Shown: one piece after another, positions 56,992 through 64,000 of the stretch
Layout of the letters: the number at the start of each line of letters is the position of its first letter
How positions within the stretch are numbered: the stretch's first letter is position 1
Source of the DNA: Candidatus Leptovillus affinis
GTDB lineage: Bacteria > Chloroflexota > Anaerolineae > Promineifilales > Promineifilaceae
NCBI GenBank assembly: GCA_016705235.1
Contig: JADIYP010000006.1
Span: 620,001-684,000 of the forward strand
Direction: 5' to 3'
Length of the DNA: 64,000 nucleotides
Program-made: the position numbers and the translations under genes
Notes under the pieces: generated by a model
Database searches by the model: none
Seen by the model: only the letters and a program-made list of their open reading frames with translations
What the model was told of the DNA's origin: nothing

Positions 56992-59718
56992 TTATGACTG
57001 AGCGCGCCGCCGACCGACCCATTTCGAAAGTTCAACGGCCGTAAACACAATCGTGCTCAGGGCCAGACTAATGCCCAAATCGCGCGCCGACAGGGCCACA
57101 GTGCTAAACACGCGCTGCAAGGGTCCAAAATAAACCAGCGCCATCTGCAAAAGAAAAGTCGTCATGACAGCCACAATCATCATGCGGTTGGCGAAAAAAC
57201 CAATGCTAAAGACCGAATCGACGTTGGAACGGATGGCCAGAGCATTCCCCATTTGCGCCAGGGTGAGTGTGGTAAAGGCCATTGTCTGCCAGGTGTCGGC
57301 TTGCGCATTGGATACGCCAGGCTCGTAATAAAAATAGCCGGTCAGCAGCGACACAAGTCCCATCAAAGTACCGATCCAAATAATTTGCCAACCCAATCCC
57401 CGGCTAAAAATATGCTCTTTGGGGTGAAAAGGGGGCCGTTCCATGATGCCGCGCTCGCCATTTTCCAACGCCAAAGCCAGACCCGGCAGGCCGTCTGTTA
57501 CCAGATTGATCCACAAAATTTGTAGGGGCACCAGGGGCAGCGGCATTCCCAGAAATGGCGCGATCAGCATGACGATCAATTCGCCGGTGTTGCTGGACAA
57601 TGTGTAGCGAATGAATTTGCGGATATTGTCGAAGATGACCCGCCCTTCCTCAACGGCGGACACGATGGTGGCGAAGTTATCGTCGAGCAGCACCATGTCG
57701 GCGGCTTCTTTGGACACATCTGTGCCGGTGATGCCCATAGCTACGCCGATTTCTGATTTTTTAAGGGCTGGGGCGTCGTTGACGCCATCGCCGGTCATAG
57801 CGACAATTTGGCCGCGATCTTGCAAGGCGTTGACAATGTTTAATTTGTGTTCCGGCGAGACGCGCGCAAAGACGGATATATCTTCGACCACTTCTTCCAG
57901 CTCTGGCAGGCTCATTTCGGCCAGTTGTTTGCCGGTTAGATACCGGTCGTTCCGCGCGATGTCGAGTTCCTGAGCGATGTATAGGGCGGTGAGGGGGTGA
58001 TCGCCGGTTATCATGACGGGGCGGATGCCGGCTTTGCGGGCTATTTGCACGGCTTCTTTTACTTCTGGACGCGGTGGGTCGATCATGGACACCAGGCCAA
58101 TGAAGATCATGTTGGCTTCGATGATGGTGCCTGGCCCGATTTCTGGGGTGTCTAACGGCCGTATCACCACCCCCAACACCCGCTGCCCCCGCTCGGCATA
58201 TCGAGAATTCGCCGCCAAAATCCGCCCGCGCAACTCATCGTCTAAAGGAACAATGTTGTTTAACTCGCCCTGCCACATGTGGGTGCTAACTTCCAGCAAA
58301 CTGTCGATGGCTCCTTTGGTAAACGCAATGTACGGGGCGGGCAAAGAAATCTCCGCGTGCTGCGTGTCGGCGATGCGATGGATGGTCGTCATCCGTTTGC
58401 GCTCTGAGGTGAACGGGATTTCGGCCACACGCGGCCAGGTGGCTTCCAATTCTTCTTTGGAGTAGCCCATCTGCATTGCGGCTACTACCAAAGCGCCCTC
58501 GGTCGGGTCGCCAATGGTGCGTTCCACGCCGTCTTCGATTTGCAGAAAGGCATCGTTGCAAAGAGCGCTTGCCTTGATCAGCAAACTCAATGAACGATTC
58601 TCCGGCGGGGCATGGGGCGTCAGTTCGGCGTGATAGATGGCCCCGCGCTTGTCGATGAGCGCTTCTAATTCCTGCGTGTGCCCGGCAACATCAAACACAG
58701 TTACCGACATGCGGTTTTGCGTCAGCGTGCCGGTTTTGTCGGAGCAAATGACGGTAACGGAACCGAGCGTTTCGACGGCCGGCAGTTTGCGGATAAGCGC
58801 ATGGCGTTTGAGCATGCGCTGAGAACCCAGGGCCAGGGTGATGGAGACGACGGCGGGCAGCCCTTCGGGCACAACCGCTACGGCCATGCTGATGGCCGTC
58901 AGGACAAGAATGTCCCATTTTTCGCCGCGCAGTAACCCCAGGGCGATGACAACGGCGATAATGCCCAGAGAGAACCAGCCCAGGGTAATGCCCAGGCGGG
59001 CCAACCGGCGCTGCAGAGGCGTCTGCTCTTGTTGGACGCCCTGAATGAGGTCGGCGATGGCGCCTAGTTGGGTGTCCATGCCGGTGGCGGTAACCACGGC
59101 CGTGCCGCGCCCATAGGAGATAACTGTGCCCATGAAAGCCATATTCCGCCGGTCGCCAATCGGCAAATCCGAGCCGGGCAGGGCGTGGTCAACTTTTTCT
59201 ACGGCTTCCGATTCGCCGGTGAGGGCGGCTTCTTCAATTTTTAGGTTAACACAGGTGAGCAAACGGCCGTCGGCTGGCACCAGGTTGCCGGCTTCCAACA
59301 TGACAATGTCGCCGGGAACCAATTGACGAGCAGAGATTTCCTCGACACGGCCGTCGCGCCGCACTTTCACTGTGGGCACGGCCAATTTTTTCAAGGCCGC
59401 CACAGCCTGCTCTGCCCGATATTCTTGCGAAAAACCAATCGCCGCATTCAAGACCACAATGGCCATAATCACCACAACATCGGCATATTCGGCCAGAAAC
59501 AAAGAAACCAGGGCAGCGATAAATAAAATGACCACCATTACATCTTTAAACTGATCCAACAATATCAGCCAGGGACTTTTCGTGCCGCGATCAATCAGCT
59601 CGTTTAAGCCGTATTTTGCCAAACGGCTCTCCGCCTCGGTCGTTTTCAATCCATTTTGGGGCGATGTTTGCAACTCTTCAACGATGTCGTCTACCTCACG
59701 TTTGTACCAATTGCTCAT
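56992..59718 (-). CDS. P-type ATPase, Ca2+-transporting type (P2A, PacL-like)
   Basis: 908 residues. All domains are present: N-terminal [14 protein letters not shown], actuator loop ALTGESEAV (TGES), phosphorylation site CSDKTGTLT (Asp about 330), KGA and nucleotide-binding region, [13 protein letters not shown]. Ion-site residues of the SERCA/PMR type are visible: [10 protein letters not shown] in helix 4, [11 protein letters not shown] in helix 5 and [12 protein letters not shown] in helix 6. It should export Ca2+ (or Mn2+) using ATP. AGAGGTCC precedes the ATG. Ten helices, normal length for bacterial PacL proteins. Confidence 0.93.
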   Translation of the reverse strand: MSNWYKREVDDIVEELQTSPQNGLKTTEAESRLAKYGLNELIDRGTKSPWLILLDQFKDVMVVILFIAALVSLFLAEYADVVVIMAIVVLNAAIGFSQEYRAEQAVAALKKLAVPTVKVRRDGRVEEISARQLVPGDIVMLEAGNLVPADGRLLTCVNLKIEEAALTGESEAVEKVDHALPGSDLPIGDRRNMAFMGTVISYGRGTAVVTATGMDTQLGAIADLIQGVQQEQTPLQRRLARLGITLGWFSLGIIAVVIALGLLRGEKWDILVLTAISMAVAVVPEGLPAVVSITLALGSQRMLKRHALIRKLPAVETLGSVTVICSDKTGTLTQNRMSVTVFDVAGHTQELEALIDKRGAIYHAELTPHAPPENRSLSLLIKASALCNDAFLQIEDGVERTIGDPTEGALVVAAMQMGYSKEELEATWPRVAEIPFTSERKRMTTIHRIADTQHAEISLPAPYIAFTKGAIDSLLEVSTHMWQGELNNIVPLDDELRGRILAANSRYAERGQRVLGVVIRPLDTPEIGPGTIIEANMIFIGLVSMIDPPRPEVKEAVQIARKAGIRPVMITGDHPLTALYIAQELDIARNDRYLTGKQLAEMSLPELEEVVEDISVFARVSPEHKLNIVNALQDRGQIVAMTGDGVNDAPALKKSEIGVAMGITGTDVSKEAADMVLLDDNFATIVSAVEEGRVIFDNIRKFIRYTLSSNTGELIVMLIAPFLGMPLPLVPLQILWINLVTDGLPGLALALENGERGIMERPPFHPKEHIFSRGLGWQIIWIGTLMGLVSLLTGYFYYEPGVSNAQADTWQTMAFTTLTLAQMGNALAIRSNVDSVFSIGFFANRMMIVAVMTTFLLQMALVYFGPLQRVFSTVALSARDLGISLALSTIVFTAVELSKWVGRRRAQS

Positions 59719-60217
59719 AAATGGACCTCTTCTAGTTTTCTTGATTATGTCGCCTAAAATCGCCGCCCACGCAGCCAGCAGCGCTTGTCATTACCAAATA
59801 AAATCTTTTGCTCCTATCCGATCTGAAACTGTGGCAAACAAGGCGTACAGGGAGCTAAAAATCTAGTATATCAAGAAGTCTTAATGTGACCAGACAGGCG
59901 GTTCTTGCCCAGGAATTAGAAAGGTGGATGGTTCGTAGGGGCGGGACATTTCGAATGTGCTAATTGCTCGCTCAGGGTTTGCCCATAACCACTTTTGCGG
60001 TTTCCAAGATTGGTCCCATCTTCTCAAGCTAATAAAGATGGCTCTTTAGGGATTCAAGGGGTTGACGTTCAATGGAGCGTGATGCGTGATACGTGACCAA
60101 ACCCCATGAAATCCCAAAGGCCCAAAAAGATAAGACGGGCGGGTGGGAAACGGCCGTTTATGCACCCTCCCAGGTACAGGTATAATCCTACTAATCATTT
60201 TTCGGAGGCAAACAAAC
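59719..60217. other. Divergent spacer, 499 bp
   Basis: Contains GTGATGCGTGATACGTGA-type repeat sequence at about 60079-60099, an AAGATTGGTCC stretch near 60007 related to the hairpin at 61015, one ACGGCCGT (about 60150) and the -10 box of the PIG-L gene. No gene seen. Confidence 0.5.
60181..60186 (+). promoter_or_regulatory. -10 box of the PIG-L deacetylase gene
   Basis: TATAAT at 60181-60186; the -35 candidate TTTATG (60157-60162, 18-nt spacer) is weak. Leader of about 25 nt with GGAGG at 60204-60208. Confidence 0.5.
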
Positions 60218-60967
60218 ATGATGTCCCAAACTTATATTCCCGAACGAGCCATGTTCATCTACGCGCACCCCGACGACATCGAATTTGGCGTAGCTGGCAC
60301 GGCCGCATTGTGGACCAAACACGGCAGCCAGGTCACCTACATCGTCCTTACAGACGGCAACGTCGGCAGCCACGAGGCCGGCATGACGGCCGAAAAATTA
60401 GCCGCCATTCGCCGCGAAGAACAAACGGCCGCCGCCCAAACCGCCGGGGCTACCTGTATATTTCTCGGCGAACATGACGGCCTTCTCCAGCCCAGCCTGG
60501 AACTGCGCAAACAACTGGTGCGCCTGATCCGCCAACACCGCCCCAACGTCGTCGTCTGCGGGGATCCGACCGTCTATTTTCCCAGCGCAGATTACATCAA
60601 CCACCCCGACCACCGCGCCGCCGCTCAGGTGGCCATCGACGCCGTATTTCCGGCTGCCGAAATGCACCTGCTCTACCCCGATTTAGACGCGGAAGGGCTG
60701 GCCCCGCACAAAGTGAATTACGTTTACGTTTCCTGGCCCGCGCAAAAACCCAATTACTTCATCGACATCAGCGAGACCATCGAAACCAAAATTGCCGCTC
60801 TGCGCCAACACGTCAGCCAATTGGGCGACTGGGATCCGACCGAACGGCTCAAGCAATGGAGCCACGAAACCGGGCAGCGCGTCGGGTTCAAATACGCCGA
60901 AAGCTATTTTCGGATCGCCTTGAAACCCATCGAAGAACCAGAGGAAAACGCAGCAGCGCCGGCTTAA
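60218..60967 (+). CDS. PIG-L/LmbE-family deacetylase
   Basis: 249 residues from ATG 60218, 9 nt after GGAGG. Zinc-dependent N-deacetylase family acting on GlcNAc-type substrates, for example in bacillithiol or mycothiol synthesis, antibiotic paths and chitin breakdown. Motif AHPDDIEFGVAGTAALW (HPDD, with catalytic Asp) and the third zinc ligand in NHPDHRAAAQVAIDAVFPAA. The start MFIYAHPDD is near the N-terminus as usual. C-terminus Glu/Ala-rich. Natural substrate not evident; stand-alone gene. Confidence 0.92.
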   Translation: MMSQTYIPERAMFIYAHPDDIEFGVAGTAALWTKHGSQVTYIVLTDGNVGSHEAGMTAEKLAAIRREEQTAAAQTAGATCIFLGEHDGLLQPSLELRKQLVRLIRQHRPNVVVCGDPTVYFPSADYINHPDHRAAAQVAIDAVFPAAEMHLLYPDLDAEGLAPHKVNYVYVSWPAQKPNYFIDISETIETKIAALRQHVSQLGDWDPTERLKQWSHETGQRVGFKYAESYFRIALKPIEEPEENAAAPA

Positions 60968-61371
60968 CCCACCCCGCTTAGACTGCGCGGGGTTCATCTT
61001 TTTTCAACCTGCAAAGATTGGTCCAATCTGGGAGATTGGACCAATCTGCACATTCAAAAATTCATGATGCAGGAACCCTTTTAGCCCTAAATCGAACTCG
61101 TCCAGCATTATGTTTGGCAAAACGGCCAATTTGTGAAGTAGTCACAAATTCCTTGAACAAAGACTTACCGCAAAGATGGTCTAAGTTCTTGACAGGACTT
61201 AGACCATCTTGCGGTTTAACTTATTCGTGACCCTGACACAAAACGGCCAATTTGGGCCACTTTCCACTAGAATATCAGGCTAAAATCGGGTTAAAATAAG
61301 AATCAGCCGCCCCGGAGTGGCTGAGAACTGGCGAGCAGCAATCTGCTCATTGGATTTGGAGGCTGAGCAAA
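60968..61371. other. Spacer with a series of hairpins
   Basis: 404 bp, no gene. Stem-loops: ACCCCGC/GCGGGGT (60971-60993, followed by T6 near 60999, likely the PIG-L terminator); AGATTGGTCCAATCT with its complement (61015-61047, loop GGG); AATTTGTGA/TCACAAATT (61128-61150); AAGATGGTCTAAGT with its complement (61173-61210). AAAACGGCCAATTTG is directly repeated near 61119 and 61240. Confidence 0.65.
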
Positions 61372-61635
61372 ATGGCATCGAAGAAAGAGCTTCAAGAACT
61401 GCTGGTAGAGTTGAACAAAGAGCTGCGGCACACAAACTCCGTCAGCTCACGCGATGATCGTGTGCTGCGCCATTTAGAAAAGCAAATCGGCCAGATGGTT
61501 GTGGCACCTGAAGTGGACAGAAGTGACCTGGTGGATTTATTGGAAACGGCCGTTCCCCAATTAGAACCCAATCACCCCCCACTGGCTATCCTGATGACCC
61601 ACACACTCACCGTTCTGAGCAACATCAGATTCTAA
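61372..61635 (+). CDS. DUF4404-family small protein
   Basis: 87 residues, GGAGG 11 nt upstream of the ATG. KELQELLVELNKELRHTN, then RVLRHLEKQIGQMV, SDLVDLLETAVPQLEPNHPPLAILMTHTLTVLSNI: amphipathic helices and the HP-La...LS.I ending as in DUF4404. Cytoplasmic, function unknown. It precedes clpS by 82 bp, but clpS has its own promoter. Confidence 0.75.
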   Translation: MASKKELQELLVELNKELRHTNSVSSRDDRVLRHLEKQIGQMVVAPEVDRSDLVDLLETAVPQLEPNHPPLAILMTHTLTVLSNIRF

Positions 61636-61682
61636 AACCTCATCCATCCCATGCGGCTAGAATTTCCAACTTCTCCCAACTT

Positions 61683-61711
61683 TTGCACGCCTTCCTCGCA
61701 CTCCTTATAAT
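61683..61711 (+). promoter_or_regulatory. clpS: Strong leaderless-type promoter of clpS
   Basis: TTGCAC (61683-61688), 17-nt spacer, TATAAT (61706-61711). The ATG at 61718 starts 6 nt after the -10 box, so the message should begin at or within a base or two of the start codon. Confidence 0.7.
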
Positions 61712-61717
61712 CTCAGG

Positions 61718-62029
61718 ATGGCAGCACAAACGCTAATCGCCCCAGAAATCCGCGAAGAGACCGATCAGGCAGAAGCTATCGAGCCACTTTACCGAGTCCT
61801 CATTCATAACGATGAGGTGACGCCGTACGATTTTGTCATCCTAATCCTGCAAAAAATCTTTCAGCTCACCTCGATGGAAGCCGAACACGTCACCTTCGTC
61901 GCCCACACCGCCGGCATCGCTTACGTCGCCACATTGCCCCAAGCCGAAGCCGAATCACGGGTCGGAAAAGCTCAATTTGCCGCCAGCTTAGAAGGGTATC
62001 CACTATCTTTTACCATTGAACCGGAGTAG
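61718..62029 (+). CDS. clpS: ATP-dependent Clp protease adaptor ClpS
   Basis: 103 residues. ClpS delivers N-degron proteins to ClpAP/ClpCP. Core blocks: YRVLIHNDEVTPYDFVILILQKIF (the NDE/T part lines the N-degron pocket), HVTFVAHTAGIAYVATLPQAEAESRVG, YPLSFTIEPE. The flexible N-terminal extension of about 23 residues is normal. No clp ATPase gene adjacent. Only two bases of GG precede the ATG; translation is likely leaderless. Confidence 0.94.
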   Translation: MAAQTLIAPEIREETDQAEAIEPLYRVLIHNDEVTPYDFVILILQKIFQLTSMEAEHVTFVAHTAGIAYVATLPQAEAESRVGKAQFAASLEGYPLSFTIEPE

Positions 62030-62221
62030 CGGACCTCACCGGCGGCATTGCTGCGCCTAAAGGGGGGGCCATTACCCCAGGCGGTTGACCGAATCAACAC
62101 AATCTGAGCAGACTCCCCTCCTACAGACGCACCGCAAACAAGAAAAATGACCAAATTTGGTTATTTTTTAGCAGCGAGTGAAACCGTTTTCATCTGTGTC
62201 TACATTTCAAGGAGTCAAGTC

Positions 62222-63565
62222 ATGAAATTCAGTTTAAGTGGGGCAGGCCCGAAAGGGCTGTCCATTATCCAACGTGATCAGGCGAGTTTATCGCCATCCT
62301 ACACCCGCGAATATGCGCTGGTGGTTGACCATGCCCAGGGTTCGGAATTGTGGGATGTCGACGGCCGTCGTTACATAGATTTTATGGCTGGCGTCGCCGT
62401 CCTCAACGTCGGCCACCGTCATCCGGCCGTGGTGCAAGCCGTGCAGGAACAAGTCGACAAATTCTGGCACATCTGCCTCAGCGACTTCTTCTACCCGCAG
62501 GCGGTCGATCTGGCCGAAAAGCTGCAAAGCATCGCCCCCATGGACGACACGCTGGTCTACCTGGCCAACTCCGGCACCGAAGCTGTCGAATCGGCCATCA
62601 AGCTGGCCATGTACAAGACCGGCCGGTCCAAATTCCTCGGCTTTCTGGGGGCGTTTCACGGCCGTACCCTCGGCTCACTCTCCTTCACCGCCAGCAAAGC
62701 CGTGCAGCGCGAAAGCTACAAACCCGGCGTCTACGTCCACCACCTGCCCTACCCCAACCCATACCGCCCCCTGTTTCTCCCCGAAGATGACCAAACGCCC
62801 GCCGATACCATCAGCCATTACCTGGACGAACACATCTTCCACAGCCTGTTGGAACCTGAAGACATCGCCGGCATCCTCATCGAGCCGATTCAAGGCGAAG
62901 GCGGTTATATTGTCCCCTCGCCCGGGTTCTTCGCCTATCTACGCGAAATTTGCGACCAATACGGCATTATGCTCATGGTCGATGAGATTCAGAGCGGCGC
63001 CGGCCGCACCGGCAAGTGGTGGGCCATCGAACATGAAAACGTCGAGCCGGACATTGTCTGTTTTGCCAAAGGGGTAGGCAGCGGCATGCCCATCGGCGGC
63101 ATCATCGCCCGCAAGGAAGATATGGTGTGGGGTCCAGGCTCGCACGGCAGTACGTTTGGCGGCAATCCCGTCGCCGCCGCTTCGGCCCTGGCTACCTTGC
63201 AGGTCATCGAAGAGGAAAGCTTGTTGGCCAAGGCCGAACAAACCGGTACCGCCATCATGTCTGCCCTGAGCGATATGCAGCAGCGCCACGACAGCATCGG
63301 CGATGTGCGCGGCCGTGGCCTGATGATCGGCCTGGAATTTGTGTTAGACCGGCACACCAAAGAACGCGCTGCTGATTTGCGCAACGCCATCATCCAAAAC
63401 GCCTTTGAAGATGGGCTGCTGCTCATCCCCTGCGGCCGCAACGCCATCCGCATGACGCCGGCGCTCAACGTCCCCGACCACCTGGTTGACGAAGCCTTGC
63501 ACAAATTTGAAAACGCCCTCACCAAAGCCGAGCAGATGTTTCTGCCCCAATTGGCCGGCGTCTAA
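62222..63565 (+). CDS. Class III PLP aminotransferase (GABA/ornithine aminotransferase-like)
   Basis: 447 residues from ATG 62222 (AAGGAG 7 nt upstream; the frame is open further up without a site). Fold type I class III: DVDGRRYIDFMAGVAVLNVGHRHPAVV, NSGTEAVESAIKLA, GAFHGRTLGSLSFTASK, EPIQGEGGYIVP, MVDEIQSGAGRTGKWWA, Schiff-base lysine in FAKGVGSGMPIGG, and STFGGNPVAAASALATL. Closest types are 4-aminobutyrate and 5-aminovalerate/ornithine aminotransferases. The following DapA-family gene may be functionally related. Substrate not fixed by sequence. Confidence 0.92.
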   Translation: MKFSLSGAGPKGLSIIQRDQASLSPSYTREYALVVDHAQGSELWDVDGRRYIDFMAGVAVLNVGHRHPAVVQAVQEQVDKFWHICLSDFFYPQAVDLAEKLQSIAPMDDTLVYLANSGTEAVESAIKLAMYKTGRSKFLGFLGAFHGRTLGSLSFTASKAVQRESYKPGVYVHHLPYPNPYRPLFLPEDDQTPADTISHYLDEHIFHSLLEPEDIAGILIEPIQGEGGYIVPSPGFFAYLREICDQYGIMLMVDEIQSGAGRTGKWWAIEHENVEPDIVCFAKGVGSGMPIGGIIARKEDMVWGPGSHGSTFGGNPVAAASALATLQVIEEESLLAKAEQTGTAIMSALSDMQQRHDSIGDVRGRGLMIGLEFVLDRHTKERAADLRNAIIQNAFEDGLLLIPCGRNAIRMTPALNVPDHLVDEALHKFENALTKAEQMFLPQLAGV

Positions 63566-63581
63566 AGCCATAGTAACGACT

Positions 63582-63778
63582 AGACCCCAAGGGTTTGCTC
63601 CTGAGAATTTGGAGTAGTTGGGTGTTAAACCCTTGGGGTCTTGCCAGGGAAATCTCTACTGAGACCCCAAGGGTTTGCTCCTGAGAATTTGGAGTAGTTG
63701 GGTGTTAAACCCTTGGGGTCTTGCCAAAGGGTTGCTCATGTGAATTTGGAGTAGTTGGGTGTTAAACCCTTGGGGTCT
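63582..63778. repeat. Three tandem stem-loop repeats (GACCCCAAGGGTTT family)
   Basis: Copy 1 at 63582-63642 and copy 2 at 63662-63722 are identical over 61 bp: AGACCCCAAGGGTTT, a 31-nt loop, then the complementary arm. Period 80 bp. Copy 3 (63727-63778) lacks the first bases and has point changes. Relatives at 13761 and about 50710. Located just after an aminotransferase gene. Confidence 0.85.
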
Positions 63779-63817
63779 GCATAGATACCAAATTTTTAGA
63801 TTAGGAATGTGCTATTG

Positions 63818-64000
63818 TGAAGACTAAGATCGCAAACTTAAAGAGTAAACTGATGAGCGGCGTGACGCCGGCGATGGCCACACCCATTGCGGCGGATGGG
63901 TATACGGTGAACACGGCCGTTATCCCCCAACTGGTTGACTTTCTGATTGACCGTGGGGTTGCCGGCCTGTTTTCCGGCGGCAGCACCGGCGAGGGCATCG
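63818..64000 (+). CDS. DapA-family (DHDPS/N-acetylneuraminate lyase superfamily) protein, start only
   Basis: 61 codons visible, cut by the window edge. GTG 63818 has AGGA 10 nt upstream; ATG 63854 is an alternative. The sequence MSGVTPAMATPIAADGYTVNTAVIPQLVDFLIDRGVAGLFSGGSTGEGI matches the first strands of the family, with the substrate-carboxylate loop GGSTGEG. Class I aldolases of this kind cleave or form pyruvate-type C-C bonds; the catalytic lysine lies beyond the window. Confidence 0.85.

Noticed and set aside
61300..61371. A tRNA-like or riboswitch-like stretch upstream of the DUF4404 gene (GAGTGGCTGAGAACTGG)
   Set aside because: It cannot be folded into a cloverleaf with an acceptor stem and T-loop, and matches no aptamer core I know.
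63582..63778. Regularly spaced repeats that might be a CRISPR array
   Set aside because: Units are 61-bp stem-loops with a near-identical 19-bp linker, only three copies, with no variable spacers and no cas genes.

Overview
The window looks like chromosomal DNA of a Chloroflexota bacterium, most likely of the Anaerolineae/Caldilineae side. The clues are a moderately high GC content, Thr/Pro/Ala-rich linkers in nearly every exported protein, Hanks-type kinases with exported C-terminal domains, a WXG100 secretion locus as expected of a single-membrane cell, and family-level resemblance of several proteins. The lineage call is inference. The first gene (DNA polymerase X) and the last (DapA family) are cut by the window edges. 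I saw no rRNA, tRNA or CRISPR array.

Layout. 0-5.1 kb: polX (-), then a peptide-type ABC importer (binding protein and two permeases; no ATPase genes). The binding protein is circularly permuted. 5.2-7.4 kb: two unknown genes and a tandem pair of secreted paralogues. 7.8-20.9 kb: housekeeping genes (alpha-oxoamine synthase, polyprenyl synthase, xpt-guaA, two related membrane proteins, a HyuA-type protein, an EF-G-like GTPase, a LiaF-like membrane protein, SufE).

21.3-40.5 kb is the most distinctive region. A minus-strand run from 34.7 to 21.3 kb encodes an EssC/EccC-type ATPase, a ubiquitin-like/FHA fusion, a WXG100 protein, a membrane FHA protein, a membrane PP2C phosphatase, two membrane Ser/Thr kinases with different ectodomains and an M14 peptidase lipoprotein. 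Next to it lie a zinc-ribbon pseudokinase, four more WXG100-like genes, a truncated transposase gene and a VWA-TM-FHA protein. Together they look like a type VII-like secretion apparatus wired into phosphothreonine signalling. One kinase carries an inactive copy of the M14 peptidase encoded just downstream of it.

40.7-47.7 kb: cell-wall proteins (CAP-LysM, M23), a DASS/RCK transporter, asnA, a Tat-type phosphoesterase and a 4-TM protein. 47.8-54.0 kb: a complete Mrp antiporter operon with mrpA and mrpB fused. 54.3-64 kb: SDR, methyltransferase, receiver-like/DUF309 protein, Ca2+-type P-ATPase, PIG-L deacetylase, DUF4404 protein, ClpS, a class III aminotransferase and the start of a DapA-family gene.

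Two features run through the whole window. The palindrome ACGGCCGT occurs about 135 times by eye count, roughly once per 0.5 kb, in genes and spacers alike, much like HIP1 in cyanobacteria. Several unlinked genes have a -10 box ending 6-7 nt before the start codon, which implies leaderless mRNAs. Spacers also carry several families of short inverted-repeat elements.
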